A stretch of 64,000 nucleotides of DNA. It comes from Naumovozyma dairenensis CBS 421 (Eukaryota > Ascomycota > Saccharomycetes > Saccharomycetales > Saccharomycetaceae). Below the pieces are notes generated by a model that did no database searches, was not told the origin of the DNA, and worked only from the letters and a program-made list of their open reading frames with translations. This document shows, piece by piece, positions 29,605 to 39,861 of this stretch (its first letter is position 1; each line of letters opens with the position of its first letter). Location of the stretch: contig NC_016482.1 in assembly GCF_000227115.2 (NCBI RefSeq), positions 992,001 through 1,056,000 on the forward strand, given 5' to 3'. The position numbers were made by a program, and so were the translations under genes.

Positions 29605-29952
29605 GTCTTCTTGTTGTTGTTGTTGTTGATGTTGGGTTTGTAGTAGTTGCTTTGCTTTTAGACTGGGATTGGGGCAATTATATGTTCTTACTACCTCTTC
29701 TTCTACTTGTCTGTTAGTAGTGGTTGTATGTATACTTGTGGATGTATGTGTAATGTAACCTGTCAAATATGAGGAAAGAGGGAAAGATCCCTTGCACATA
29801 TATAACATTATTACATATATTGCCATTGTATAAGTAGGAGTTTTCCCTTTTTCTAACGCTTAAACTACGGCGCAGCGTAGGGTAGCACAATTGCGTAACA
29901 ACATCTATTCAATCTGTGTTCACCATATGAGAAGTTGAAGTGATACTATGTG
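29605..29952. other. YET3 promoter / CBS1 3' flank
   Basis: This 348-base stretch lies between two minus-strand genes. The first 222 bases remain in frame with YET3 but are probably 5' UTR, because the family's conserved N-terminus begins at the downstream ATG. No clear factor site is seen. Confidence 0.5.
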
Positions 29953-30774
29953 TTATATTCTGTATTTATGTTTTATATAAGGTTTAATAAACCGTTCAAT
30001 GATAAATGGATGCAGTATATCTCTTCCCTTGGTGGTGGGCATTGCCATTTCTAGATAACCCAAGATGATTAAAAGACAATTAGAATCAAATTTAATTCTA
30101 ATTCTTTTTGGTATTTTATTTTCAGGTTGATTTAAATTTGAAATTCCCAATAAATTTACATTATTGCCTGTGCTATTATTATTTAACGAAAGAGTAAATT
30201 TCAATATTGAATTTTGTAAATTTTTCAATTTAAATGAATTGTTCATGTTGTTCATGTTGTTGTTCGTATTCTGATACATGTTTGTCCCTTCACCATATAG
30301 ATTTAAATAAAATTTCAAAATTTGTAAATTTAATATTGATCCACCTAAATTTAATAAATTTTTCAATGTTATTTTTTTTGAATCATTATTTCTTATAGTT
30401 ATATATGAGTTTAATTTTTGTACGTACAATAATTTTGTCAATTCTAGTGGGTTTATATTAAATCTGTTATTCTTTTCTTTTAATTGTAAAATGTTGATTA
30501 TTTTGTCAATTTTAATGAGATCTTTTTGATTATTTCTTCGTAGTAACTGATCATGAATGTTATTATTGTATGTGTTATTGAAATTGATTGTGGAATTAGG
30601 TATAATTCTATGAGAAAATAGAGAGGGTTTAAGTGGTTGGAACGGTTTTATATGTGTACCTATCGTTGTTGCTGTAGATAATTGTTTTGATGGATATAAT
30701 GACAATGACAATGATAATGATGATGATGATGATGCTGTTTGTTTCTTATAATTTTTGGTTAAGAAGGACTTCAT
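29953..30774 (-). CDS. CBS1: Cbs1-like mitochondrial translational activator of COB
   Basis: This 273-residue protein lies between YET3 and COX9, the place of CBS1 (YDL069C, 229 residues). Its N-terminus is basic and rich in Ser, Thr and Leu without acidic residues (LTKNYKKQTASSSSSLSLSL), a plausible mitochondrial targeting sequence. The remainder is Asn-, Ile- and Leu-rich, as is common in fast-evolving yeast mitochondrial factors, and ends with a more conserved stretch, MAMPTTKGRDILHPFIIERF. Cbs1 acts on the 5' leader of the mitochondrial cytochrome b mRNA at the inner membrane. Orthology relies mainly on gene order; my sequence recognition is weak. Confidence 0.78.
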   Translation of the reverse strand: MKSFLTKNYKKQTASSSSSLSLSLSLYPSKQLSTATTIGTHIKPFQPLKPSLFSHRIIPNSTINFNNTYNNNIHDQLLRRNNQKDLIKIDKIINILQLKEKNNRFNINPLELTKLLYVQKLNSYITIRNNDSKKITLKNLLNLGGSILNLQILKFYLNLYGEGTNMYQNTNNNMNNMNNSFKLKNLQNSILKFTLSLNNNSTGNNVNLLGISNLNQPENKIPKRIRIKFDSNCLLIILGYLEMAMPTTKGRDILHPFIIERFIKPYIKHKYRI

Positions 30775-31055
30775 TGTTCAAAGAATGTGTGTATTGCTAT
30801 ATTGTTGTATTAGCATGATTCCTTACCAAACATAGGAGCATATACTAAGTTAGCGATGTAAAGATATGATACGAGAAGTTATAGCTCTAACTTCTCTAGA
30901 ATATAGCAAAGAAGTTGATTCATATTATATATGGATGTTACTATAGCTTAACGTTTTAAACGTAGGTACTTGCTATAGCGTTATGTATCTCCGTTAGCTA
31001 TGTCTATGCGGTGGTAGTGAAAAAAAATGAGTTGCCTAATAAAAGGGGAGTATTA

Positions 31056-31086
<31 letters not shown>

Positions 31087-31230
31087 TGTTAAGAAAGATA
31101 TAATATATTGATTTCAGTTGAGTTAAGTTGTGTGAATGTATGATATAGAGAGAATAAATAAATAAATAAATAAAAGTAAGTAAATAAAATAAGTTTTTTG
31201 AAAAAGATATATCAAATGGAGGGTTTTCTT
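30775..31230. other. CBS1 promoter / COX9 3' flank
   Basis: This 456-base region holds an ATA/ATT trinucleotide array (about 31055-31086) and an AAAT repeat (about 31154-31175). I find no gene or clear factor site. Confidence 0.5.
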
Positions 31231-31413
31231 TCATTCCTCTTGATTTTTCAATTCCGCTAATTTAGCGTAATAATCTTCTCTTTTGTTAACTTTTTGCTTA
31301 TGGAACCCCCACCACCAATATGATGCGATAACACCACCTAACGAGAATCCAATAAAGATATCTGTGAATATTCTTCTTCTCAAAGTGCCTGTAATTGGAG
31401 CGATTGCTGTCAT
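31231..31413 (-). CDS. COX9: cytochrome c oxidase subunit VIIa (Cox9)
   Basis: This 60-residue protein matches yeast Cox9 (59 residues), a nuclear-encoded single-span subunit of mitochondrial complex IV. Visible features are the start MTAIAPITGTLRRR, one membrane segment (about 17-35, FTDIFIGFSLGGVIASYWWW) and the GFHKQKVNKREDYYAKLAEL tail. It is in the conserved order CBS1-COX9-IDP1 (YDL069C-YDL067C-YDL066W). The protein has no cleavable presequence in S. cerevisiae except a short C-terminal trimming. It shares a long divergent promoter with IDP1, another mitochondrial gene. Confidence 0.95.
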   Translation of the reverse strand: MTAIAPITGTLRRRIFTDIFIGFSLGGVIASYWWWGFHKQKVNKREDYYAKLAELKNQEE

Positions 31414-32296
31414 GATCGTCTGTGTGTTGTTGTTTTTATTGTTGTTGTTGTATATGTATAAATGAACCTATTTTTTCAGGGTAGTAGTAATTTATCTTAT
31501 AATGGTTTGTGTTAGTGTTAGTGTTAGTGTTAGTGTTAGTGTTAGTGTTAGTGTTAGTGTTAGTTTGTGTTTCTGCCAGAAATATATTTGAAGGTAATCG
31601 CAATAGGTGAATGAGTGAACAATACGAATACGAATACAAATACAAACACGATAATCTATAACAGCGATAGCTAGATAGCACTTATTCCCTCGACACACGC
31701 AAGTTGCTTATAGATAGATATACAGGTAGATAATATACTATAATATACTATAGTATACAATAGTATACTATAGTATATTATTGCTATAACGGAGATACAC
31801 AACCGTAGCAAGCATAGCAACTGTATACGCTGTATGGTACAGTACGTACAGCACAGTACACTGTATATGTATTTCCAGAAGTTGATTGGACAGACGGACA
31901 CTCCGCCTCGCGCCGTCGAAATTGAAAATTTAAAAACTTGAAAATTTGAAAATTGTATATATATGCACACGCTATATGCACACGCTGTATACACACGCTA
32001 TAACACCGGCCCGAAAACCGGGTACTTCATATGAAACCGCAACTGCGCGTGACTCCCTCCCATCGACCATCAGCGGTACCTGGTTATGACCATATACTTA
32101 CTTACTTACTTATACATACGTACTTATTATATACTTATACGTGTGTATATAAGGGTACCATAGCTGTTCGAGAATAACAACCAGTGGCTTACCTGTCTAT
32201 TCAATCTGCATACCATACCATAGCTTAGCATAGCAATTTTGCATTTAACAACAGCAGCAGCAACAGCAGCAGCAACCCTCCCCTCGAGCACAAATA
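31414..32296. promoter_or_regulatory. divergent promoter COX9 / IDP1 with several repeats
   Basis: This 883-base promoter contains nine perfect GTTAGT units (31511-31564), a palindrome-rich TATAGTATAC stretch (about 31730-31780), and repeats of TGCACACGCTATA type (about 31963-32001). A GATTGGA (CCAAT on the other strand) at about 31883-31889 could be a Hap2/3/4/5 site, which would suit respiratory genes, but one CCAAT is weak evidence. CAG/CAA repeats precede the IDP1 ATG. Confidence 0.45.
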
Positions 32297-33571
32297 ATGC
32301 TATCAAGAAGATTCCTCTCTTCCACTGCCACAGCGGCAAAAAACTTCAACAAGATCAAAGTATCCACCCCAGTGGTGGAACTAGACGGTGATGAAATGAC
32401 CCGTATCATATGGGATCAAATCAAAACAAAATTAATTAAACCATATTTGGACATTGACTTAAAATATTACGATCTATCAATCCAATCTCGTGACGCTACA
32501 AAGGATCAAATAACCATCGACGCAGCAAACGCTATAAAGAAATACGGTGTTGGGATCAAATGTGCAACAATTACTCCAGACGAGGCTCGTGTTAAAGAAT
32601 TTAACTTGACCAAAATGTGGAAATCACCAAATGGTACCATAAGAAATATCCTTGGTGGCACTGTCTTTAGAGAACCGATCGTGATACCAAGAATACCAAG
32701 ATTAATCCCAGGTTGGGAAAAACCAATCATCATTGGTAGACATGCTCACGCAGATCAATATAAAGCTACTGATACTTTGATCCCCGGTCCAGGCAAATTA
32801 CAATTGAACTTCATCCCTTCAAATGCCCAGGAAAATTCACCAATCACATTAGATGTATACGATTATAAAGGAAGCGGTGTAGCATTGGCAATGTATAACA
32901 CAGATGAATCCATTGAAGGATTCGCTCATTCATCATTCAAATTAGCCATAGACAAAAAATTAAATCTTTTCTTATCCACTAAGAATACTATCTTGAAAAA
33001 ATATGATGGTCGTTTCAAAGATATCTTCCAATCCATATACGAAACCCATTACAAAGCAAAATTTCAACAATTGAATATTAACTATGAACATCGTTTGATC
33101 GATGATATGGTAGCTCAAATGATTAAATCAAAAGGTGGATTCATCATGGCTTTAAAGAATTATGATGGTGATGTACAATCAGATATCGTCGCTCAAGGGT
33201 TCGGATCTCTTGGGTTGATGACTTCTATCTTAGTGACTCCTGATGGGAAAACTTTCGAAAGTGAAGCTGCTCATGGGACGGTCACTAGACATTTTAGAAA
33301 ATTCCAAAAGGGTGAAGAAACTTCTACAAATTCTATAGCTTCCATATTCGCTTGGTCAAGAGGTCTTTTGAAAAGAGGAGAATTGGATAAGAATGATCAA
33401 TTGTGTAAGTTTGCTAATTTGTTGGAAGCTGCTACGTTAAATACTGTACAACAAGATGGTATTATGACTAAGGATTTGGCTTTGGCTTCTGGTTCCCAAT
33501 ACGTTAATACTGATGGTTTCTTAAACGCTGTAGAGAAAAGATTGAAACTGGAATTAGAATCCATTGATTAA
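32297..33571 (+). CDS. IDP1: mitochondrial NADP-isocitrate dehydrogenase Idp1
   Basis: This 424-residue protein is NADP-dependent isocitrate dehydrogenase, converting isocitrate to 2-oxoglutarate in the mitochondrial matrix and supplying NADPH. The N-terminus [18 protein letters not shown] is a typical matrix presequence. Family motifs are [38 protein letters not shown], the Mg/isocitrate signature [20 protein letters not shown] and [20 protein letters not shown]. The presequence and its place between COX9 and PEX19 (YDL066W) identify Idp1 rather than cytosolic Idp2 or peroxisomal Idp3; no C-terminal peroxisomal signal is present (it ends LELESID). Confidence 0.96.
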   Translation: MLSRRFLSSTATAAKNFNKIKVSTPVVELDGDEMTRIIWDQIKTKLIKPYLDIDLKYYDLSIQSRDATKDQITIDAANAIKKYGVGIKCATITPDEARVKEFNLTKMWKSPNGTIRNILGGTVFREPIVIPRIPRLIPGWEKPIIIGRHAHADQYKATDTLIPGPGKLQLNFIPSNAQENSPITLDVYDYKGSGVALAMYNTDESIEGFAHSSFKLAIDKKLNLFLSTKNTILKKYDGRFKDIFQSIYETHYKAKFQQLNINYEHRLIDDMVAQMIKSKGGFIMALKNYDGDVQSDIVAQGFGSLGLMTSILVTPDGKTFESEAAHGTVTRHFRKFQKGEETSTNSIASIFAWSRGLLKRGELDKNDQLCKFANLLEAATLNTVQQDGIMTKDLALASGSQYVNTDGFLNAVEKRLKLELESID

Positions 33572-33685
33572 TTCACCCGACGAATATATATATATATATA
33601 TACATATATATAGAGAGAGAGAGACTAATATAAATATTTATTTATTTATTATAATAAAAAAATTAATTACATCGACAAACACTCC

Positions 33686-34834
33686 CTACTGCTGATTACA
33701 GGTATCTTTTAATTTTTCATCAAATCCATCCATATTGTCATCTCCTAATCCATCAATATTTAATAATTTGGAAAAATCATCCATAGTGGTATTATTATTA
33801 CTACTTCCATTGGCAGCACCAGCATTGACATTCCCTACTGGTGTATCACCTAATTGTTCTAATTCATCTAATAAATTCGTAATTTCATCTCGATATAAAT
33901 CATTAGTATAATCATCCTTCTCATAGAGTGTAACTATTTTACCAATTATCAAATATTGTTTATCATACGTTACAATCTTATCTTTAAATTCTTCCTCTTC
34001 TCGATGATCTTTAAACCATTCATCAAATTCTAAATACATCTCCTTCATGGGTTGATGTAAAACTTCTTTTGATGACATTTGATTTAATATATTTAATATG
34101 GCATTATCCATTCCATCTTCACCAATATCTCCTTCTCCTTGTTCCCCTCCTTGTACTAATTGATCTAATAAACTGGATAATATATCGTCTGGATTGCCAT
34201 TCTCGGATGATGAAACATTTTTATTCTTTTTTCCACCATTATTTTCATCAGAAAGTTTATCATTAATCTTTTTATCATTCTCCTTTAATCGATCTAAAGT
34301 TTTAGAAACGATCTTATGAAATCCACCTTCTTCATCATCTTCTTTATCGTTTCCCATAACATTATTTGTTGCTGTAGTCGTCGTCGTCGTCGTCGTGGTA
34401 TTGTCATTCTTTACAGATGTTTGAGGATGCTTCGTAACATTATCTAATGTATTAAGCACATTAGTGAATTTTTCCATTAATTTAGCATCTTCTTCTTCAT
34501 CTATATCCCCATTTTTTGATTCATCTTGGGACTTTTTTTGATTCTTCATCAATCCAGCAAATTCATCAATCATATTTTGAACCTCTTTATTATTAGCATT
34601 ACTCCTTGCATTAGTAGTCCCGTTGTCGATAGTAGCATTGTCTTCTACTTTTTCAGATATGGATCTGGTTTTCTCCTCTTCCTTATCGTTGTCGTTAATA
34701 ACATTAATGGAATCTTTAGAATCAGTATTATTTAGTTTAACTTTTATATCCGATTGATCTAAAGTTGCTGGATCTTCATCTAATAAATCATCTAAATCAT
34801 CATATTCTTCTTCGTCTGAAAAGTGAGTACTCAT
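33686..34834 (-). CDS. PEX19: Pex19, receptor and chaperone for peroxisomal membrane proteins
   Basis: This 382-residue protein is Pex19 (342 residues in S. cerevisiae), the soluble chaperone that binds newly made peroxisomal membrane proteins and docks on Pex3. It is acidic throughout (DEEEYDDLDDLLDEDPATLD at the N-terminus, the Pex3-binding side). The C-terminal domain, including SSKEVLHQPMKEMYLEFDEW, is conserved. It ends in CNQQ, a CaaX farnesylation box comparable to CKQQ of S. cerevisiae. Residues about 145-220 form an Asn/Thr-rich spacer. It converges on IDP1 with only 114 bases between the stops, a stretch filled by TA and GA repeats. The position matches YDL065C. Confidence 0.95.
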   Translation of the reverse strand: MSTHFSDEEEYDDLDDLLDEDPATLDQSDIKVKLNNTDSKDSINVINDNDKEEEKTRSISEKVEDNATIDNGTTNARSNANNKEVQNMIDEFAGLMKNQKKSQDESKNGDIDEEEDAKLMEKFTNVLNTLDNVTKHPQTSVKNDNTTTTTTTTTATNNVMGNDKEDDEEGGFHKIVSKTLDRLKENDKKINDKLSDENNGGKKNKNVSSSENGNPDDILSSLLDQLVQGGEQGEGDIGEDGMDNAILNILNQMSSKEVLHQPMKEMYLEFDEWFKDHREEEEFKDKIVTYDKQYLIIGKIVTLYEKDDYTNDLYRDEITNLLDELEQLGDTPVGNVNAGAANGSSNNNTTMDDFSKLLNIDGLGDDNMDGFDEKLKDTCNQQ

Positions 34835-35181
34835 TACAATAGTGGTACCTTAGTCGTGTTCGAAGTTAGGATGGTGAACCTTATGTATTCTTTTCCACTT
34901 TTGTGTCCTATTCTATTGCCTCCTTTTCCTTCTCATGACCATCATAGTTTATATTCATACTATCTCAATATATATCATCAACTTTATTTTCCCGAAATAA
35001 TTAAAAAAATACAAATACAAAATAAATAAATAAATATTATTGACAACAACATTTTCAGATTCAAGAAACACACTTAAGTATATCTGAACAACATTCAATA
35101 TCTGACTACTGAACTAACCATCAACTTTGTACTATAATAACCCTACCCACACACACACACACACACACGCATAGCATCATA
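34835..35181. promoter_or_regulatory. divergent promoter PEX19 / UBC9
   Basis: A 347-base divergent promoter. It has AAAT/ATAA-rich sequence in the middle (34990-35040) and a CA repeat (35149-35168) close to the UBC9 ATG. I see no clear factor site. Confidence 0.45.
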
Positions 35182-35757
35182 ATGAGTAGTTTATGTTTAC
35201 AACGTTTACAAGAAGAAAGGTATGTTATTTCGATTTTATTTTGTTTTCACACACACACACAGGCAGATCTTTTTATACTAACATCTACTACCTACATATG
35301 AACTAATCATCATTACGACAGAAAGAAATGGAGAAAAGATCATCCTTTTGGATTCTTTGCCAAACCAACTAAAAAGACAGATGGGACCATGAATCTACAA
35401 AAATGGGAAGCTGGTATACCAGGTAAAGAAGGTACACTTTGGGCAGAAGGTGTCTACCCCATCACAATAGAATACCCCAACGAATATCCATCTAAACCAC
35501 CAAAGGTGAAATTACCAGCTGGATTCTACCATCCAAATGTTTATCCAAGTGGTACCATCTGTTTGAGTATCTTAAATGAAGAACAAGATTGGAGACCTGC
35601 GATCACTTTGAAACAAATTTGTTTGGGGATACAAGATCTTTTGGATTCTCCGAATCCAAATTCTCCTGCCCAAGAGCCTGCTTGGAGAAGTTTCTCAAAG
35701 AATAAAGTGGAATATGAGAAAAAAGTAGCTCTTCAGGCTAAACAATATGCTAAATAA
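35182..35757 (+). CDS. UBC9: SUMO-conjugating enzyme Ubc9, spliced
   Basis: Exon 1 is 35182-35219 ([12 protein letters not shown] and part of an Arg codon); the intron is 35220-35321; exon 2 is 35322-35757. The joined protein is 157 residues, identical in length to S. cerevisiae Ubc9. The donor GTATGT, branch point TACTAAC (35276-35282) and acceptor CAG are clear, and the intron splits an Arg codon at the known position. Ubc9 is the only SUMO E2: the active-site Cys93 lies in [13 protein letters not shown], after the HPN motif (83-85). It acts mainly in the nucleus and is essential for mitosis. It precedes SYO1 as in YDL064W-YDL063C. Confidence 0.97.
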
Positions 35758-36043
35758 AATAGATAGACTGTTGTTTTTCCTCATTCATTCTTTAAACAGA
35801 TAAATATATATTTATGTAGATTATAATGATACTATTTTTTTTGTGAATGATGCATTTGTTTATGTGTTCTATATTCTTTGTAATTCTACATCTCCTGATG
35901 GTGATAGAATATAACATGGCCCTTGCCAGATTAATTCCTAGGCGACGCTATTCGAAAGTTTTTTCCGTTTCTATTGTATAGTCTATAACGTATATACCAA
36001 TTTATATTATGCTGGATCTGATACAAACCCTCCTCCCATCATC

Positions 36044-37963
36044 TCATGATCTTTCAGTTTCTTTATATTGAATAAATCTTTCTAACGTATTAAAAGCTTC
36101 CCTACATCTCTCTTTCAACTCCGGTTCTTTATTTTTATCAACCAATTTAAATCTTGATTTGAATACGGGCATTATTTTATCCTTTAATATTTGTAAAAAT
36201 CCACCTTGAACAAAAACTGTTTCATCATATTCAAAATTGCCATCAGAATATATCTCACAAAATGAACTGAATATATCAATAGTGGTCGATACCACAGTAT
36301 TCTCAGAATTCATTTGTTCCAAGAAAAATTGCCCAATTTGTTGATTAATCTTAACATCTTGACCAGGTATCATTGCAAGACAATTTAAAACAGAAACATA
36401 TTTTTGCTTCAATTCTAAATCCTCATTGGCATTACCATTATCAGCAGTTCCTGAAGTAGTAATAATTAATTTATTTTGTAATCCTGTAATAAAATTACTA
36501 TTATTAAGTAAACCAACATTTTGAAGTAATTGATTACTTTCATCCTTATTAGCAATAGTCATAATAATCTTTAAGAATACCCAAATAGTACTATATTTCC
36601 CAATCAATACACCAATGTCTTTATTAATAAATTCTTCATCATTTAATTTGAAAATGGAGTCCCAAATTAGTTTATACTCCGGTAATGTCACTAATTCCAC
36701 ACCAAATCCTGCATCTAACGCATACCATAACAAATTATTCCAAATGATAAGACATCTCGCTGTAAATGCATCAAATAACCTTAAAAGTAATTGAGGAATC
36801 ATCGTAGGATCCAACAACAAGTTATTGATCCCATTGAAGTCTTCTGTTGTATTATTATTCGACGTCATTATTATTGCTGCACTTTCAATAGTACCAGTAA
36901 TAATATCTAATGATATTTCAATATGTTGTAATTTTATTTGTGCTAATGAACGTCTCTTCGTATAATCTTTTAATTTTTCTCCCGTGTTGGCAATATTATT
37001 ACTTTGTTTAATTAGTTCTTCATCTTCAATAGTAACTGATAAATCTCTTTCAATCTTTTCCAATGATAATGAAGTCTCTTGTGTCGTTTTAATCAAACTA
37101 GAAAGAAGTTGTTCACATTGTGATATGGTCAAATTGTCATCTTGAAATTGTAAAAAAATACCCTTAATTAATGTTTCTGTTAGAACATCACCATTTAATG
37201 ATTCTGGATTGGTGAATAATGATGTAAGCCATGACATGATTGGTTCATTTTCCTTAACGGCATCGATAAATTCAAAGGATTCTGAACTGAAATCATAAAT
37301 GAAATCAAGGATTTGATTGAAAACTTTTGTGGGTAAGTTATTCTTGTTATGACCGAATTTTAAAATTTCTATTATAAGTTGAAATAGTTGTGAAGTTTTC
37401 TCAGTGCTTAGGATATCATCCAAGATACTATTGGAACCATTAGATAATGCGATGACTAACGATAATAAATTGTCAATAAAATCAAATAATAATCTCTTAG
37501 ATTCACCGAAGCTTTTCGTATTATCATTTGAAGGAGACACCATCACATTCAATGATGTAACTATTTTTTCAAACCCAAGAGTAATACTTTTCCAAATATC
37601 TGATCTCCATAGATACATTGAAACGTCATAACCTTCCTCTAATGCTAAATTTCTTAACAACCCATATGATTCCACTACAATTTCAATATTCTCATCAGTT
37701 AACAAATTAGTTAATATAGTTTGAATTAATTTCTCTTTCAAGAATAACCCTCTCATATGTGGATCTTCACAAAGAACAGTGACACTATTCAATGCCATAT
37801 TTCTATCATTTGGTACTGAACTTTTCAATTGATTTAATAATGGTTGGATCTTCTTGGTGACTAAATTAGCATCTTTTTTATTTAAAGCACCTTTATCATT
37901 GTTGTTAGCCAGAGGATTTAGACGGGCTTTGGAGGCTCTGGATCTTTTCTTTGATTTACCCAT
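36044..37963 (-). CDS. SYO1: Syo1, symportin for Rpl5 and Rpl11
   Basis: This 639-residue protein (620 in S. cerevisiae, YDL063C) is the transport adaptor that binds Rpl5 and Rpl11 together and brings them to the nucleus with Kap104, then hands them with 5S rRNA to pre-60S particles. The N-terminus MGKSKKRSRASKARLNPLAN is very basic and suits the Kap104-type signal. The remainder forms hydrophobic helical pairs of ARM/HEAT type (for example ENIEIVVESYGLLRNLALEE and IIWNNLLWYALDAGFGVELV), with an acidic loop inserted between repeats. The promoter carries paired PAC and RRPE sites, as befits a ribosome-biogenesis gene. Confidence 0.92.
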   Translation of the reverse strand: MGKSKKRSRASKARLNPLANNNDKGALNKKDANLVTKKIQPLLNQLKSSVPNDRNMALNSVTVLCEDPHMRGLFLKEKLIQTILTNLLTDENIEIVVESYGLLRNLALEEGYDVSMYLWRSDIWKSITLGFEKIVTSLNVMVSPSNDNTKSFGESKRLLFDFIDNLLSLVIALSNGSNSILDDILSTEKTSQLFQLIIEILKFGHNKNNLPTKVFNQILDFIYDFSSESFEFIDAVKENEPIMSWLTSLFTNPESLNGDVLTETLIKGIFLQFQDDNLTISQCEQLLSSLIKTTQETSLSLEKIERDLSVTIEDEELIKQSNNIANTGEKLKDYTKRRSLAQIKLQHIEISLDIITGTIESAAIIMTSNNNTTEDFNGINNLLLDPTMIPQLLLRLFDAFTARCLIIWNNLLWYALDAGFGVELVTLPEYKLIWDSIFKLNDEEFINKDIGVLIGKYSTIWVFLKIIMTIANKDESNQLLQNVGLLNNSNFITGLQNKLIITTSGTADNGNANEDLELKQKYVSVLNCLAMIPGQDVKINQQIGQFFLEQMNSENTVVSTTIDIFSSFCEIYSDGNFEYDETVFVQGGFLQILKDKIMPVFKSRFKLVDKNKEPELKERCREAFNTLERFIQYKETERS

Positions 37964-38506
37964 AATTTTTAATTATTTATTATTATTATTTACTTCTTTA
38001 CAACCGTGTTGGGGACTGCGTAAATGCTATGCTACTTGTTACTTGGTAAGTTTTAGATAATTAATATTAGCGATGAGCATTGCTGAAAAATTTTCAAAAT
38101 TTTGACATTATTTTTGTTTTTAGTTTCTCATCTGTTAAACGATTTTTCAATTTTTCAAATTTTCAAATTTTAAGATCTCGCGCCGTGGCCGCGCCGTGCA
38201 ACCTTTAAAAGGTTCTTGGGATTTAACGATAACGATAACGCTAACATTATCAACGTATTTAGTCTTTTACGTACGTAGGTGATTAACTTACGTACTTTAT
38301 CCATTGGTTATCTTATAAAGGTATATATATTTGTGCATTATATCTGGTTTCGTAAGATTTGATAATAACGATGGTTTTATTTTTGTATATTGTTTTGTTT
38401 GTTTTCCTATGAAAAAGAGAAAAAGAGAAATTGAGATATTTATTTATTTATTTATTTAACATTTTTTTGGGTTATTCAAATCCAGTTCAAATTATTGATT
38501 TTTTGT
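37964..38506. other. SYO1 promoter / RPS29 3' flank
   Basis: Apart from the PAC/RRPE pair, this 543-base stretch holds AAAATTT repeats (38090-38175), GATAACG repeats (about 38228-38243), ACGTACGTA at 38269-38277 and TTTA repeats near 38441-38460. No gene is seen. Confidence 0.5.
38070..38095 (-). promoter_or_regulatory. PAC and RRPE motifs upstream of SYO1
   Basis: GCGATGAG (PAC, 38070-38077) and TGAAAAATTTTC (RRPE, 38084-38095) lie 107-132 bases before the SYO1 ATG, six bases apart. PAC is bound by Dot6/Tod6 and RRPE by Stb3; the pair marks ribosome-biogenesis genes across Saccharomycetaceae. More AAAATTT-type sequence follows to about 38175, so RRPE-like sequence is repeated. Confidence 0.75.
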
Positions 38507-38677
38507 TTATCTGTATTTGTAGAAACCAATGTCGTTAGCCCTTTCTCTGAAACATTGACGACAGATGTTCAAGTCATACTTTCTGACTAAACCAGTATGA
38601 GAAGAACAAACACGACATTGACGGGAACCTTTACCGTATCTTCTTGGGTGGGAGAACCAAACGTTTTCGTGAGCCAT
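38507..38677 (-). CDS. RPS29: ribosomal protein uS14 (Rps29)
   Basis: This 56-residue protein is small-subunit protein uS14 (Rps29), identical in length to the yeast one. The start taken is the ATG at 38677 ([20 protein letters not shown]); eight in-frame codons before it are leader. Four zinc-ligand cysteines, Cys21, Cys24, Cys39 and Cys42, are intact. The place between SYO1 and RAD59 marks it as the RPS29B (YDL061C) copy. It has no intron. I find no good Rap1 pair in the nearest 500 bases upstream; one 10-of-11 Rap1-like match (ACGCCCACACA, about 39391-39401) lies some 715 bases away. Confidence 0.97.
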   Translation of the reverse strand: MAHENVWFSHPRRYGKGSRQCRVCSSHTGLVRKYDLNICRQCFRERANDIGFYKYR

Positions 38678-39420
38678 CTTGATTTTTCTGTTGATAAACA
38701 ATAATATTTTTTAAATGCAATGTTGTAAGCATTTTATAATTATTCTTTTTGTTAGTAAAATGTGATTCGCTGCTAATTAAAAATTGAAATGATCACCTCC
38801 ACATCAGAAAGCAATTGTTGATAAAGCTAGTTTTAGTGTTTCTGTTATTTCAAGTTCGTGCCTCTTTGAACTTTTGGGCATTATTAAGCACTTTTAATTT
38901 CGAATCGAAACCTGTATTCTTAGACAATCTATTCATTATTTTCAAGGTCATTAACTAAAAAGTGTAACATCAATTTTACTACCGTTCTTCTTCGAATCTA
39001 TCTTTCAAGGACTAGTGCAGGCAATTGCATATACATAGGCCTTCTAACCAAGCCCGTTTTTCGAACTCTAATACCACGGAATCCAGAAACTTTCCTTGTC
39101 GTATAGTTGCCTAATTTCAGATTCTATGTGGCCAACAATAAGATTCTAATCATTCTGATATTACATTTATTTTCGTTTTCGTATACGTATCTGTTCATAT
39201 TCAGCTTTTTTGCTTTCTCTACTGCATCTTATGCGTTTTTCTTGCCTGATTTTTCGTAGGATATTTTCAACATGATATATGCCTATACATACATTAATTT
39301 ATCGTCTGTGGTATGGTTTATCTTAAATTATTATATTGATAATATAAGTGCCAATTTTCGATTATTCATCTGTTATATGTTTCGATATTGACGCCCACAC
39401 ACGTACGTAAGGCTCCGCCG

Positions 39421-39452
<32 letters not shown>

Positions 39453-39861
39453 AGTCAATACCTCGCGAGGTTCTGATCCGCTTGTTTTTCAAAATTACAA
39501 AATTCAGGTTCACCGGAATTTTGAAAAATATGTGTGGGTGTAAATGATAGACTATTTAAGGGTGTTTGGGAAATAAAGCAGTCTCATCTATTTCCCCGAG
39601 GGTCATTATCTAAGATATGATATAATTTGGAAACTCCGGAAATTATTATGATAGTAGTTCAAGAAATATATTCAGTACCTAAGGTGAAAGGCAGTAGTTC
39701 TCCTTCTATGCTGTACATGTCCCCAGCTAGATGTACACAATGAGTGTATCTAGTAGTCACTTTTTCATTAACTGCAATCTATATGTCTATATATCACTTA
39801 TATAGGAGTAGAAAATGTTTTTTGGTGTCGTGTTCTAAGCATAAACATACTTACTATTCCA
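38678..39861. other. long gene-free stretch between RPS29 and RAD59
   Basis: S. cerevisiae has TSR1 on the plus strand here; no trace of it is visible. The 1184 bases hold the RPS29 promoter, a CT repeat of 11 units (39420-39442) followed by a short GT run, ACGTACGTAA at 39401-39410, and the short palindrome CTCGCGAG near 39463. No ORF above background. Confidence 0.6.

Noticed and set aside
31436..31698. Minus-strand frames with Asn-Thr or Leu-Thr repeats
   Set aside because: They are translations of the GTTAGT array in the COX9/IDP1 promoter.
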